A stretch of DNA of 64,000 nucleotides from assembly GCA_949987705.1 (NCBI GenBank), contig OX465286.1, positions 21,031,676 through 21,095,675 of the forward strand, given 5' to 3'. The notes beneath the pieces were generated by a model. That model saw nothing but the letters and a program-made list of their open reading frames with translations, searched no databases and was not told where the DNA came from. The first letter of the stretch is position 1; every line of letters begins with the position of its first letter. Positions 56,400-64,000 of the stretch are shown here, piece after piece. Made by a program: the position numbers and the translations under genes. The stretch is from Thereva unica. Its lineage: Eukaryota > Arthropoda > Insecta > Diptera > Therevidae.

Positions 56400-56785
56400 A
56401 CATAATGTATAAACATGAAACTTATATTCTGCACACCTTTACGACTCCGTCTTCCATATAAAACCAATTTGAGCAAGATCTGTTTAGAGAAAGTTGGTTA
56501 ATAAATCTGTACAAAAATAGTGCTTGCGTATTAATATATAATAAATTTTATATGCGCCTGTTTATATGCTAACCGTAATTTCTACCTTATTGTTATTTAT
56601 ATTGGGAAATGCAATACTCATTTCCGAGCGACAGAAATGAGATAAATGACTAATTCTTGTTTTGTGCACACCTTTACGACTAAGACTTCCATATAAAACC
56701 AGTTTGAGCAAAATCGGTTTAGTAGAAGTCGAATAAAGTGCTGTACAAAAAAAGTGCTTGCGTATTAATATATAGATTACTAGCT
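56400..56785 (-). mobile_element. Helitron terminal region, duplicated
   Basis: A direct repeat of about 150 bp: CACACCTTTACGACT followed by CTTCCATATAAAACCA and GTGCTTGCGTATTAATATAT occurs at 56433-56545 and 56670-56775. Read on the minus strand these are 5' TCTATATATTAATACG Helitron-like starts. The upper one directly abuts the CTAG end of the neighbour at 56786. Confidence 0.6.
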
Positions 56786-57620
56786 GGAACGCGGTGCGCC
56801 TCGCTGCGCCCATAAGGCAATAGTATGGCGTGCGCCAAAACAGTTGGGAATCTCAAAATCGAAACCTCTTGCCACTATTGTCGTGGTCGGATGCTATTAG
56901 GGGTGTTTTTGCCCGTAAATGAATTTCGAAGAGAAAATTACAATGCATGTCCGCTTGCATTTTTATCCATACACGAAATTTTAATGTGTGTGAAATTGTT
57001 ATTGCCCCGCCTGTGTATATTTCCAATTTGGTGCGCACTATAGCTTCCGTTTATTTTGCAGTTGATGTGATTAGAATTGTAATATACAGTAGGAGACATT
57101 AAGGACATTTTTTTTGTATTTTTGATTCCGAATAATATCGATGCTATCGAATGGAGTTTCGCCAATTCAAACGTCCAAAAGTTGGTTTTTCAAAACTGTT
57201 CCATGGATATGTATGATGCTTTCAAGCATGCATCCTTTCAGCTCATTAGAAGGCTTTGATCGAAGTATAACAGGCAAAGTTGATAAAAATCCCCTGCAAG
57301 TAGTGTCAAAGCGCCTACATAGCTTGGTTTTTCCTCGGAAATCTCGTAAAGGTCTGTCATGCGCTTCGACCGATTTTTTATAGGCTATGGTGCATTGGCG
57401 CAGATGTAGCAATACGGGAGTTTTTACTGATGTTACATGTAGGTGCTTCTATCTGGATCAAATTCAACAGGGACTTGGGTCCTGAATACACTAAACATCC
57501 ACCATTAAGTAGCTTTGATGCAATTCCCGATGATGTCACTGCAAGTGTAATCTCATTCTGCATTCGGATCGACGCCAAAATTAAAGTGAAAAAAATTGTT
57601 TTGACTGTACTGCCTGGAGC
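56786..57620 (-). mobile_element. Helitron remnant with Pif1-type helicase
   Basis: Minus-strand helicase pieces: MQNEITLAVTSSGIASKLLN and APTCNISKNSRIAT (57578-57378), then KKSVEAHDRPLRDFRGKTKL and FLSTLPVILRSKPSNELKGC (57412-57167). These correspond to the Walker-B-side and RQxLPVI regions of Helitron helicases. The element ends in CTAG at about 56786, with a terminal region like 34560-34592. Rep/HUH sequence was not found. Confidence 0.7.
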
Positions 57621-57694
57621 ATATGGAAAAAATCCCGCAATTTCCTTAGCCTATACGTGGGAGGATTTTGCCCTTAATTTTTTTTTATCAATAA

Positions 57695-58130
57695 CTAATT
57701 GTGTTGTTTGAGTTTCCACGAAAAGTTTAACTGAATTACGTTGAATTGCTGTTCTCGCACCAAGTCTCTTTCTTGCACAGTATTTCTGCCTCTTGTCAGT
57801 ATTAAAGCTTCATTGAAAATTTCGTCAAAATAATCAGAGTTGCGTCTGCGTATAACACACTTCTCTAGGACATTTCTCCAAGTTTGACGGTCCCTTGCAG
57901 CATGTCTCCAGTTCCAGATGTTGAGCATTGCCTCTGCGTCAGCCGTCAAAGAGTCTATCCATCTCCTCCTGGGTCTACCTACTGGCCTACTTCCTGAAAT
58001 TACTGAGGCTATAAGACGTTTTGAGATGCGATTGTCCTCCATCCTGATTACGTGGCTGGCTAGTCTCAGTCTGTATAACACACTTCAAACCATGGTATAG
58101 ATGTTTTCAAATGCCGTGACACAAATAATT
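57695..58130 (-). pseudogene. RTE-like ORF C-terminal region
   Basis: The frame 58081-57695 reads RLRLASHVIRMEDNRISKRL, SRPVGRPRRRWIDSLTADAE and NWRHAARDRQTWRNVLEKC, then a tail to a stop. Same family as the scrap at 28140-28275. It follows the Helitron remnant. Confidence 0.8.
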
Positions 58131-58543
58131 TGAAGGGTTCTGCGCACCTCGTTGCCAAATTTTATAAATTTTGTTCTATCATTTCCCCCTCTTTTAACTT
58201 AAAAAGGCAACAAACGCAGAAAAAACTCAACAAAATAATTTGGGAAGGGATGTTCGCATGCCGAATGAATAAAGTTAAGTAATCTTTATATGTATTGAAA
58301 AGCGCTTTTAAATACATGTAAAACCGTGCTCAAAATCAAGCGTGCTCAAAGTTTATTCATCACAATATGCATAGTTTTACTATAATTATTCGAAATATTT
58401 TTCATCCCTAAGTTTAAAATAATTTAAAAACTATGCTGAAAAAATTTCTTTTAAGTTCAAGAGCATTTTCATTCATAAATTGAAGGTTGTTCGCAGCCGC
58501 AAGCAGCACAACCTCCCTGGGCAGAAGCGCGCATGCGACTGGC
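58131..58543. other. Unassigned intronic sequence
   Basis: No ORF or repeat recognised between the RTE scrap and the hAT at 58544. Confidence 0.4.
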
Positions 58544-58879
58544 CAGCGTTACCGTTCTACTACATATGTAGTAGTTTTACTACCTTTTTAGAAAAAAAAA
58601 GATAATCTACTACACTACTACATCAAGTTACCATTCTACTACCTTTTTAAATGATTCTAGTTTTTTTTTATTTATGGCTAGATCATTCGCAGTCTTAGAA
58701 TAAAAAACTATAGAAAAGGCTCCCACCTATAGTAGTAAAATGTGGGGTCGGTGATTGTGGAGGGTGTGCTGACTGTCAAATTAATCTGACTTTGTTCACA
58801 TTGACTGAACTAGTAAGCGGTGCAACTTCATATTTACCCATTATTATTTCAGCGAAAACATAACTTTATAGCAAGAACA

Positions 58880-59354
58880 CAATGCTCGCCATAAGCCGTG
58901 GGCTATGAAAGCTCTATCGCTCTCAAATTATGCCGTCCGTCATCAATTATGCGATACCGTTAGGCGTTGAAAAAAATTTGTTCCTGTTAAATGAGTTTCA
59001 AATTTAAATTGAAACTAATTTAAACTAATACGAAAAAAAAAGAATGCAACACGTGTATTTTTTTTTATTTTAAAAATAAAGCACCCTCAGACACAACAAA
59101 ATTTATCAAAAAGGCACTTTTTTGTCAAAATAATAACGTTTTATTTGTTGACAGCGATGTTTTTTTGTATGTATGATTTGGTAGAACTGTAAGCGCCAAC
59201 CAAAAAATAGAAATAGGTTCTAATTTTTGTGGTCGTAGTTATAGTCACTTCGCCGATAGTTTCATTTTGTTCGTTGCTAGGTAGATACATGGTATCTATT
59301 ATTTGTCAACGAAAAGCTTTTATAGCCCACGGCTTATGGTGAGCATTGTGTTCC
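58880..59354. mobile_element. TIR MITE (ACACAATGCTC ends)
   Basis: ACACAATGCTCGCCATAAGC plus CGTGGGCTATGAAAGCT at the left is inverted at the right as AGCTTTTATAGCCCACGG plus CTTATGGTGAGCATTGTGT. It is 475 bp with no ORF. The TSD is unclear. Confidence 0.75.
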
Positions 59355-59754
59355 AGCTATTACGCTGATTATGGCAATTGTCTCCTATATATTAAACAAA
59401 TTTGTGTTAATTACACCATTTATAACTCAAGAACGGCTGGACCGATTTATATGATTTTTAATTTGTTGAATTTGTCTCCGTCCCGAATAGCAGAATAACT
59501 ATTAAAACATCGGATATTTCACGAAAAAATCTATAAAGAAAATTCATTTCCTCATACATTTTTTATAGAACGACTCGTTTGATGATTTCGATATGTGAAA
59601 CGATTTGGCGTATCCCCATTCATGAGCGCATCTCACTGTTTTACATTTGGCGGTTCACCTGGGGAATGGTCAAAGAGTTTATTTCAACGCATCAAATGTT
59701 GCAGACGTACTGAAACACCTCCAGCGACAACTTTGACCAGTTTCTTTTTGATTT

Positions 59755-60415
59755 GCTAAAGCAAATTTACTGATGCTTTGGGTCGCATTTACCCAGTTCA
59801 TCCGAAGAATGACGAATGCTTCTATATTCGTGGGCTGATATCATTTGAATCACGTCGAATTGTCAACGGTGAGATGAGCCCGCGATCGAGATGTATTGAA
59901 CCAATCGGTTCGAGCGAATGTACCACTCACTGTCGAGCACTCAACAGAAGGAAGTGTACGATACGTTAATAGAGGCAATTGGTGGTGGAAATAGTGGCTT
60001 ATTTTCCTCGGTGCACCCGGTGGAACTGGGAGGAAATTGAAATTGCTGTAGCAGTTGCTTCTTCTGGGATAGCGACCTAGAAGGATGCCGAAGTTGAAAT
60101 TGCCGTTAAACCTTCAAACAACTGAAAAACCGACATGCAACATTGCGAAGCACTCAGCAATAGCCGAAGTTTTGTTAGCAAGTAAAATCATTATGTGGGA
60201 TAAATGCACTGTGGCGCCTTATGAAGAAATGACAGTTGACGACAAGCATACGAGTTGGCTTGCAAAACGATCCGTCTGCCGAAGATTGCTGACTATCGGT
60301 AATGGCCGTGTTCCTGTCGACGAATCGAACGGATTGATTTCGTTACCGCCGAATTTTTGCAATTCAATTTCCGATTCGTCTTGCATTCACCATGACGATC
60401 AACAAATCTTTTAGT
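59755..60415 (+). pseudogene. Helitron Pif1-like helicase, broken
   Basis: 59778-59969 reads MGRIYPVHPKNDECFYIRGL and FESRRIVNGEMS, matching the region ahead of the helicase in Helitron proteins. 60085-60414 reads LKLPLNLQTTEKPTCNIAKH and KIIMWDKCTVAPYEEM (a degenerate Walker B, DKC for DEC). The order is right, but the domains between are deleted or shifted. Confidence 0.78.
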
Positions 60416-60802
60416 GTTTTTGGCCTGAATCTAGAAAATGAATGTTTTTCTCATGGTCAGTTGTACGTAGAATGTTCACGTGTCATCTGCTTTGCTCGTT
60501 CTCGTGTGTGACAACAAAACGAAAAATGTCGTATATCCGTGTCATATATTTGCTTCAGTGAAAGGAATCGAACCGCGTGCAACCCATCCAGCAAATCGTT
60601 TAACAGAAAGTAGTGCAACAATGCTACGTGAATCATTTCGATAATAAAGCAAATGCCTTGCTGCCATGTGAATTACATTCATTTCAATGTTAATTACAAA
60701 ACATTTCATTTTGATTTTTGTACATTTATTGAACTTATTCATTTTGAGTATTCATTTTATCATAATGAAAAACTGAATTTAATTCAACTAATAAGTTAAC
60801 AG

Positions 60803-60998
60803 TTCTCTGTGGTAAGACATATGGGGTGCGACGGCGAGGGAGACCCAACCTTCGCTGGAAGGATGGCGTAGACCAGGACGCTTAGAGGTTAGGGATGCCA
60901 AACTGGATGACATCGGCTTAGAATCGGGACCTGTGGAGAGAACAGTTATGAGTGGCCAGGACCGGATTCCGGTTGTAGAGTTGTTAAAGAAGAAGAAG
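60803..60998 (+). mobile_element. RTE 3' fragment with 13-bp duplication
   Basis: 196 bp, 5'-truncated. It encodes the RGRPNLRWKDGVDQDA-type ORF end and has an (AAG)n tail. AATAAGTTAACAG flanks it at 60790-60802 and 60999-61011, a typical LINE target duplication. It is the youngest of three layers (hAT > Helitron > RTE). Confidence 0.9.
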
Positions 60999-61203
60999 AA
61001 TAAGTTAACAGAACATTATCGATTCTGCGGCGGTATGAGGTTCGCCGGATCAGCTAGTTATAAAATATACGCGTAAATTTTCGTAATATTAATGGGGTAC
61101 TTTAAAATTGATTCGAACTCAAAAAACTTTACTACCTCCTGTTAAAAAAGGTAGTAGATTTTACTACTCTCAAAATTCATCTTACGGTAACATTGCGACT
61201 GGC

Positions 61204-62339
61204 GGAAAACGTCAATAATCTAGTAATGAGAGCGTTAGAAACACAAATTACTACAAATTATTTCTGTAGCAAATGCGTAAAATACAAAAACCTGAATATT
61301 AAAAAATATGTAAAAAAGGACGATTTTCATTCATAATTTGTAATTTTTTTAAGTAATCATTAACCCGCCCGGAAAATACACCTCACCCTAGCAATACGCA
61401 GCCGCGACTGATTACATGACTGCAAGGGGTTTGATAAGAAGGAGGAGGAGTCAATTCTCGCTCACTTTTTTAAATATACAATGGATCACAAAATTAAGCA
61501 AAGATAAAAAGAATAAAAGATAAAGAGTAAAATTGAAAATATGCAAGTTACACCAACATTGTTTTCTGTTTCTTGAAAAAGTCAGTTTATTCTTGTTAAA
61601 AATTTAAATTATAAATTCTAGGCCGGGTTATCAATCAATACAGTCAGTTGCCGGAAGATATCGATATTGCACCAAAAAATATAATTTTTTCCACGTTACT
61701 TAAGAAATAATAAACAATAAAACAGTAAGCCATAAAATTTTATTATTGTTGTAAAATGAAAAAAGGATTATTTGCGAAAAGAGGGTATGTTTTTCAATTC
61801 CAATAGAATAATAATTAATTTAGGAGAGGACTCTGATGGCACCGATGGAGATGAAGAATGGTAAAAAACCCGGACAGACTTGTAAGTTTGTAATTATTAA
61901 CAATTTTAATAAACTTTAAGTAAAATATTTAAATTATGTACAATTTGTTTTTCGCTTTATTGTAAGAAAAAAAAAATTAATAAGAAGATTTAAATAAACT
62001 ATGTTTAAAATATTTCCTTCGGATTTTTATTTTATTTGCGGTTCTGTTCAAATTTCTACCAATTATTCAAATTGGAAAATATAATTTTCGTTTTCGGGTT
62101 GAGATTTTTTAAGTCACTGTGGGATGTACAGAAGCTCTTATAAAAAAACAGAGTCGTCGTAATATATCAAACATGGTGTCAGAAATTATATGGGAATTGC
62201 TGATAATTCTTTTGCGTGCGCCTTTGGCCTTCATTTATATAGCTTAATTTCTCAATTAGAGAGGAAGAGAAATTATCTTAAGCTTTTGAGCATTTTTTAG
62301 AACTTTTTACCCCAACATACGCCAGATGTCACGACATTT
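61204..62339. other. Unassigned intronic sequence
   Basis: AT-rich, with no ORF or clear repeat boundary. Confidence 0.4.
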
Positions 62340-62527
62340 GAAAAAATCTATACAATAATACAAGGTAGGCTCGCAAGGAAAAGCTCTGTTTCCATCTTGA
62401 AAAGCTTCTATCTTTTTTATATGAGAAAAGATCTGAGTGACGTCACGAGAAAGCTTTTTTTCTTTGTAAACTAAGATCTGAGTGACGTCACGAAACCCTT
62501 ATAAGCTTACCTTGTAATTATTGTACC
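62340..62527. mobile_element. Short MITE related to the THAP element
   Basis: TACAATAATACAAGGTAGGC and GAAAAGCTCTGTTTCCATCT at the left, GAGTGACGTCACGA (twice) and AAGCTTACCTTGTAATTATT at the right, are the same ends as 20437-21453. It is about 190 bp, so an internally deleted relative. No clear duplication. Confidence 0.78.
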
Positions 62528-63321
62528 ATGCTTCACACTATGAATGGAGACGTTCAATAGGCAACGTTTGACAACATTGGGCGAACTTTTCAAATATTTA
62601 ACGGCATGATAAAGAGTCATTTTTCCGTAAGAAATATAAAACAAAAAATATGTCCTATGCAAAATTATTGTATGTTGAAAAATCAAGAACCTTGAAATCT
62701 ATGTAAATTTCCAGGTACCACAGCTCAAAAAGTATATGCGATGAACATCCGATTGTTGAATTTGTCGTCTTTTTGGTTTCGAGACCTCTTATTTAAGCCA
62801 TACATTGTTAAAATCAGGCATATGCAGACGAAGTTACTTCAATCCAAGTTCAGTGAACCGCTTCTTTCGAGAGAAATTCGCTTTTTTCAATAAAAGTGTA
62901 CGGCGACTATCCGTAAATCACCTCCGATCGATCTGAAACTTTGGGAATCGTATTTTTTTCGGAAAAACCTAAAAAAAGATGGATCTGAGTTCTTTAGCAG
63001 TAATTTGAAGAGTACCTCCCATACAAAAGGTCCTAAAGACCCATCACTTTTACTGTGAAGAGACACATATGTACATTAAAACTTAAATTATCCGACGTGA
63101 TAGAACTGCCTGTGTAATAAATTAGAAAAAAAAACTGATCTCGAATTATAATTTTAGTCCTATTAGCACTTTTTTCTTCACTCCAAATGTCCGTCGTCCT
63201 CCCCCATTTCTTAATCTTTCATTTTCGGTTTCGAAGTTGTACTCTTGAATGTTTTTTATTTACTTTTTGCAGTTAAATGTAATTCAAAATCTATAATTTA
63301 AACTCAATTAAAAAAATTTAC
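62528..63321. other. Intronic sequence next to the C2A exon
   Basis: No coding or repeat structure recognised. It ends at the donor of the 63322-63498 exon, whose intron starts at 63321 on the minus strand. Confidence 0.5.
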
Positions 63322-63498
63322 TCTAGACTGAAGTTTCTGTATGGGGAATCCTTCAAAATAGAATGTTTCATTCCAGCGTGGATTTAACGTTCTTCGTTTT
63401 ATTTTTGTTTCAAGGCGGTGTTTTTTATCTGGTAAAAGTGTAACACGAACGTAAGGATCTGATGTTCCACTTAAATCCTTTGCTGGCAGCTCTTTACC
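63322..63498 (-). CDS. Syt7: Syt7 exon: C2A first Ca2+-binding loop
   Basis: The 59 codons begin [17 protein letters not shown] and end QKLQSR. Acceptor TTATTTCAG precedes 63498 and donor AGA|GTAAAT follows 63322; both splice phases are 0. The two Asp residues of loop 1 (AKD and TSD) are present, as are the Syt7-like LLPDKKH strand and the NPRWNETF core motif. The exon continues directly into the 33469-33549 exon to give QSRVLHLHVFDYD, the usual C2A order. The preceding exon is not in the window. Confidence 0.95.
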
Positions 63499-64000
63499 CT
63501 GAAATAATACAAGAAAACGAAAAATCCTTTAAAATCTGTATTAATTCAAAGTCCTGTAGTTAAGTTTAAAAAATAAAAACAATAATAAAAATGGAAAAAT
63601 TGTGGTTTGTGTCAAATTTGGTAAATTGGGAAAATATTAAGGGCAGCGCGGAATTTTAATGAAATTGTCTTACATGAATAAATCGGAAGAGGTGTGTACA
63701 CTCTCTTAAATATAGCAAAATTAATTTAAAAATATGAACTGTGTAGCTTTAATAAAAATAAAAAAAAAAAGAAACTAACAGCTGAGCTCTCAAAAGTTAG
63801 CCCCTACGAGCCTTAGGGGGAGGGTGAACGGCTAACAAAACCCTTTGAATAGAGAAGACGAGGAAGTGCAATTTATTAAACACGGGGAAGCATTTTGGCA
63901 ACACTAATGCATAGCATTCTTTACGTATTTGTGTCTAACCCGGACAGTGGCTGTGTTATATTTATTCAAAAACCGGGAGGGATATCGTTTCTCAGCAACC
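63499..64000 (-). other. Upstream Syt7 intron (partial)
   Basis: It begins (minus strand) beyond the window and ends at the TTATTTCAG acceptor before 63498. No further exon was found in the last 500 bases. Confidence 0.7.

Larger units (their letters stand above)
59381..61057 (+). mobile_element. Helitron remnant with helicase pieces
   Basis: The 5' region TCCTATATATTAAAC with CAAGAACGGCTGGACCGATT, and the 3' end GCGGTATGAGGTTCGCCGGA plus TCAGCTAG before T, fit Helitron termini (TC...CTRR). The helicase segments below are in the same orientation. The 5' border is uncertain by a few bases. An RTE scrap (60803-60998) is inserted near its 3' end. Confidence 0.75.
58544..61195. mobile_element. 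hAT element with CGACTGGC duplication, containing a Helitron
   Basis: TIR CAGCGTTACCG and inverted CAATGTTACCG; CGACTGGC at 58536-58543 and 61196-61203. Subterminal CTACTAC / GTAGTAG words occur on both sides (58560-58640, 61125-61170). No hAT transposase is visible. It contains a MITE (58880-59354) and a Helitron (59381-61057). Confidence 0.85.
11421..63498 (-). other. Syt7: Syt7 gene, 3' part (five coding exons, spliced)
   Basis: Synaptotagmin 7 is a membrane-anchored Ca2+ sensor with two C2 domains; it acts in slow or asynchronous vesicle and lysosome exocytosis. Five minus-strand exons (177, 81, 169, 213 and 101 bp) total 741 bp, or 246 residues plus stop, and join with no frame break. 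Seen directly: the C2A ligand loops ([17 protein letters not shown]), the C2B loops (NGKSDPYV, MDFDNIGRNE), a basic C2B strand (KRIEKRK) and a C-terminus ending in QWHRLKPE. The LLPDKKH run in C2A and the HWQDM...PRQ tail match the Syt7 family better than Syt1 or Syt4. The N-terminus, transmembrane helix and start of C2A lie outside the window. Introns are about 29.8 kb, 65 bp, 9.3 kb and 12.2 kb; the large ones are filled with transposons. Family assignment is very secure. Confidence 0.95.

Noticed and set aside
11421..63498. Assignment of the host gene to Syt1 or Syt4
   Set aside because: LLPDKKH in C2A, the FSRDDSIGE loop and the HWQDM...PRQ tail match Syt7 rather than Syt1 or Syt4.

Overview
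This window looks like nuclear DNA from a higher (brachyceran) fly. It is strongly AT-rich, and one conserved animal gene is stretched over most of it by introns packed with transposable elements. The gene is a synaptotagmin 7 orthologue (Syt7) on the minus strand. Five coding exons are visible: 63322-63498, 33469-33549, 33235-33403, 23747-23959 and 11421-11521. They join in frame with GT/AG borders and encode the C-terminal 246 residues: most of C2A, the linker, all of C2B, and the stop codon. The start codon, membrane anchor and first C2A strands lie beyond position 64000. In Drosophila, Syt7 sits on the small, repeat-rich fourth chromosome (Muller element F), so the repeat load here fits that location. 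The fly family cannot be named from the sequence alone; I favour a repeat-rich acalyptrate such as a tephritid.

Layout: 1-9480 is downstream of the gene and holds Helitron-like repeats, two very T-rich tracts, a MITE and decayed retroelements. 9480-11420 is the probable Syt7 3' UTR. Intron 11522-23746 holds a CR1/Jockey-group LINE, a broken copia element with a tRNA-derived SINE inside it, several TIR elements, a THAP/P-like element and a second SINE. Intron 23960-33234 holds an RTE-like LINE and a hAT element with an exact 8-bp target duplication (27351-32681), into which gypsy, RTE and RNase-H LINE sequences have been packed. A 65-bp intron separates the next two exons. Intron 33550-63321 (about 29.8 kb) holds a Helitron with a minisatellite, a 0.7-kb palindrome, a PIF/Harbinger transposon with two short introns and at least three elements inserted in it, a hAT-like element with an unfamiliar ORF, a TTAA-flanked element, LINEs, a third SINE, Helitron helicase remnants, and a hAT that contains a Helitron that contains an RTE fragment.

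No other host gene, rRNA, functional tRNA or CRISPR array was seen. The only coherent function is Syt7, a high-affinity Ca2+ sensor of exocytosis. Everything else is mobile DNA in many layers, and target-site duplications plus rejoined reading frames let many insertions be mapped to the base and put in order.
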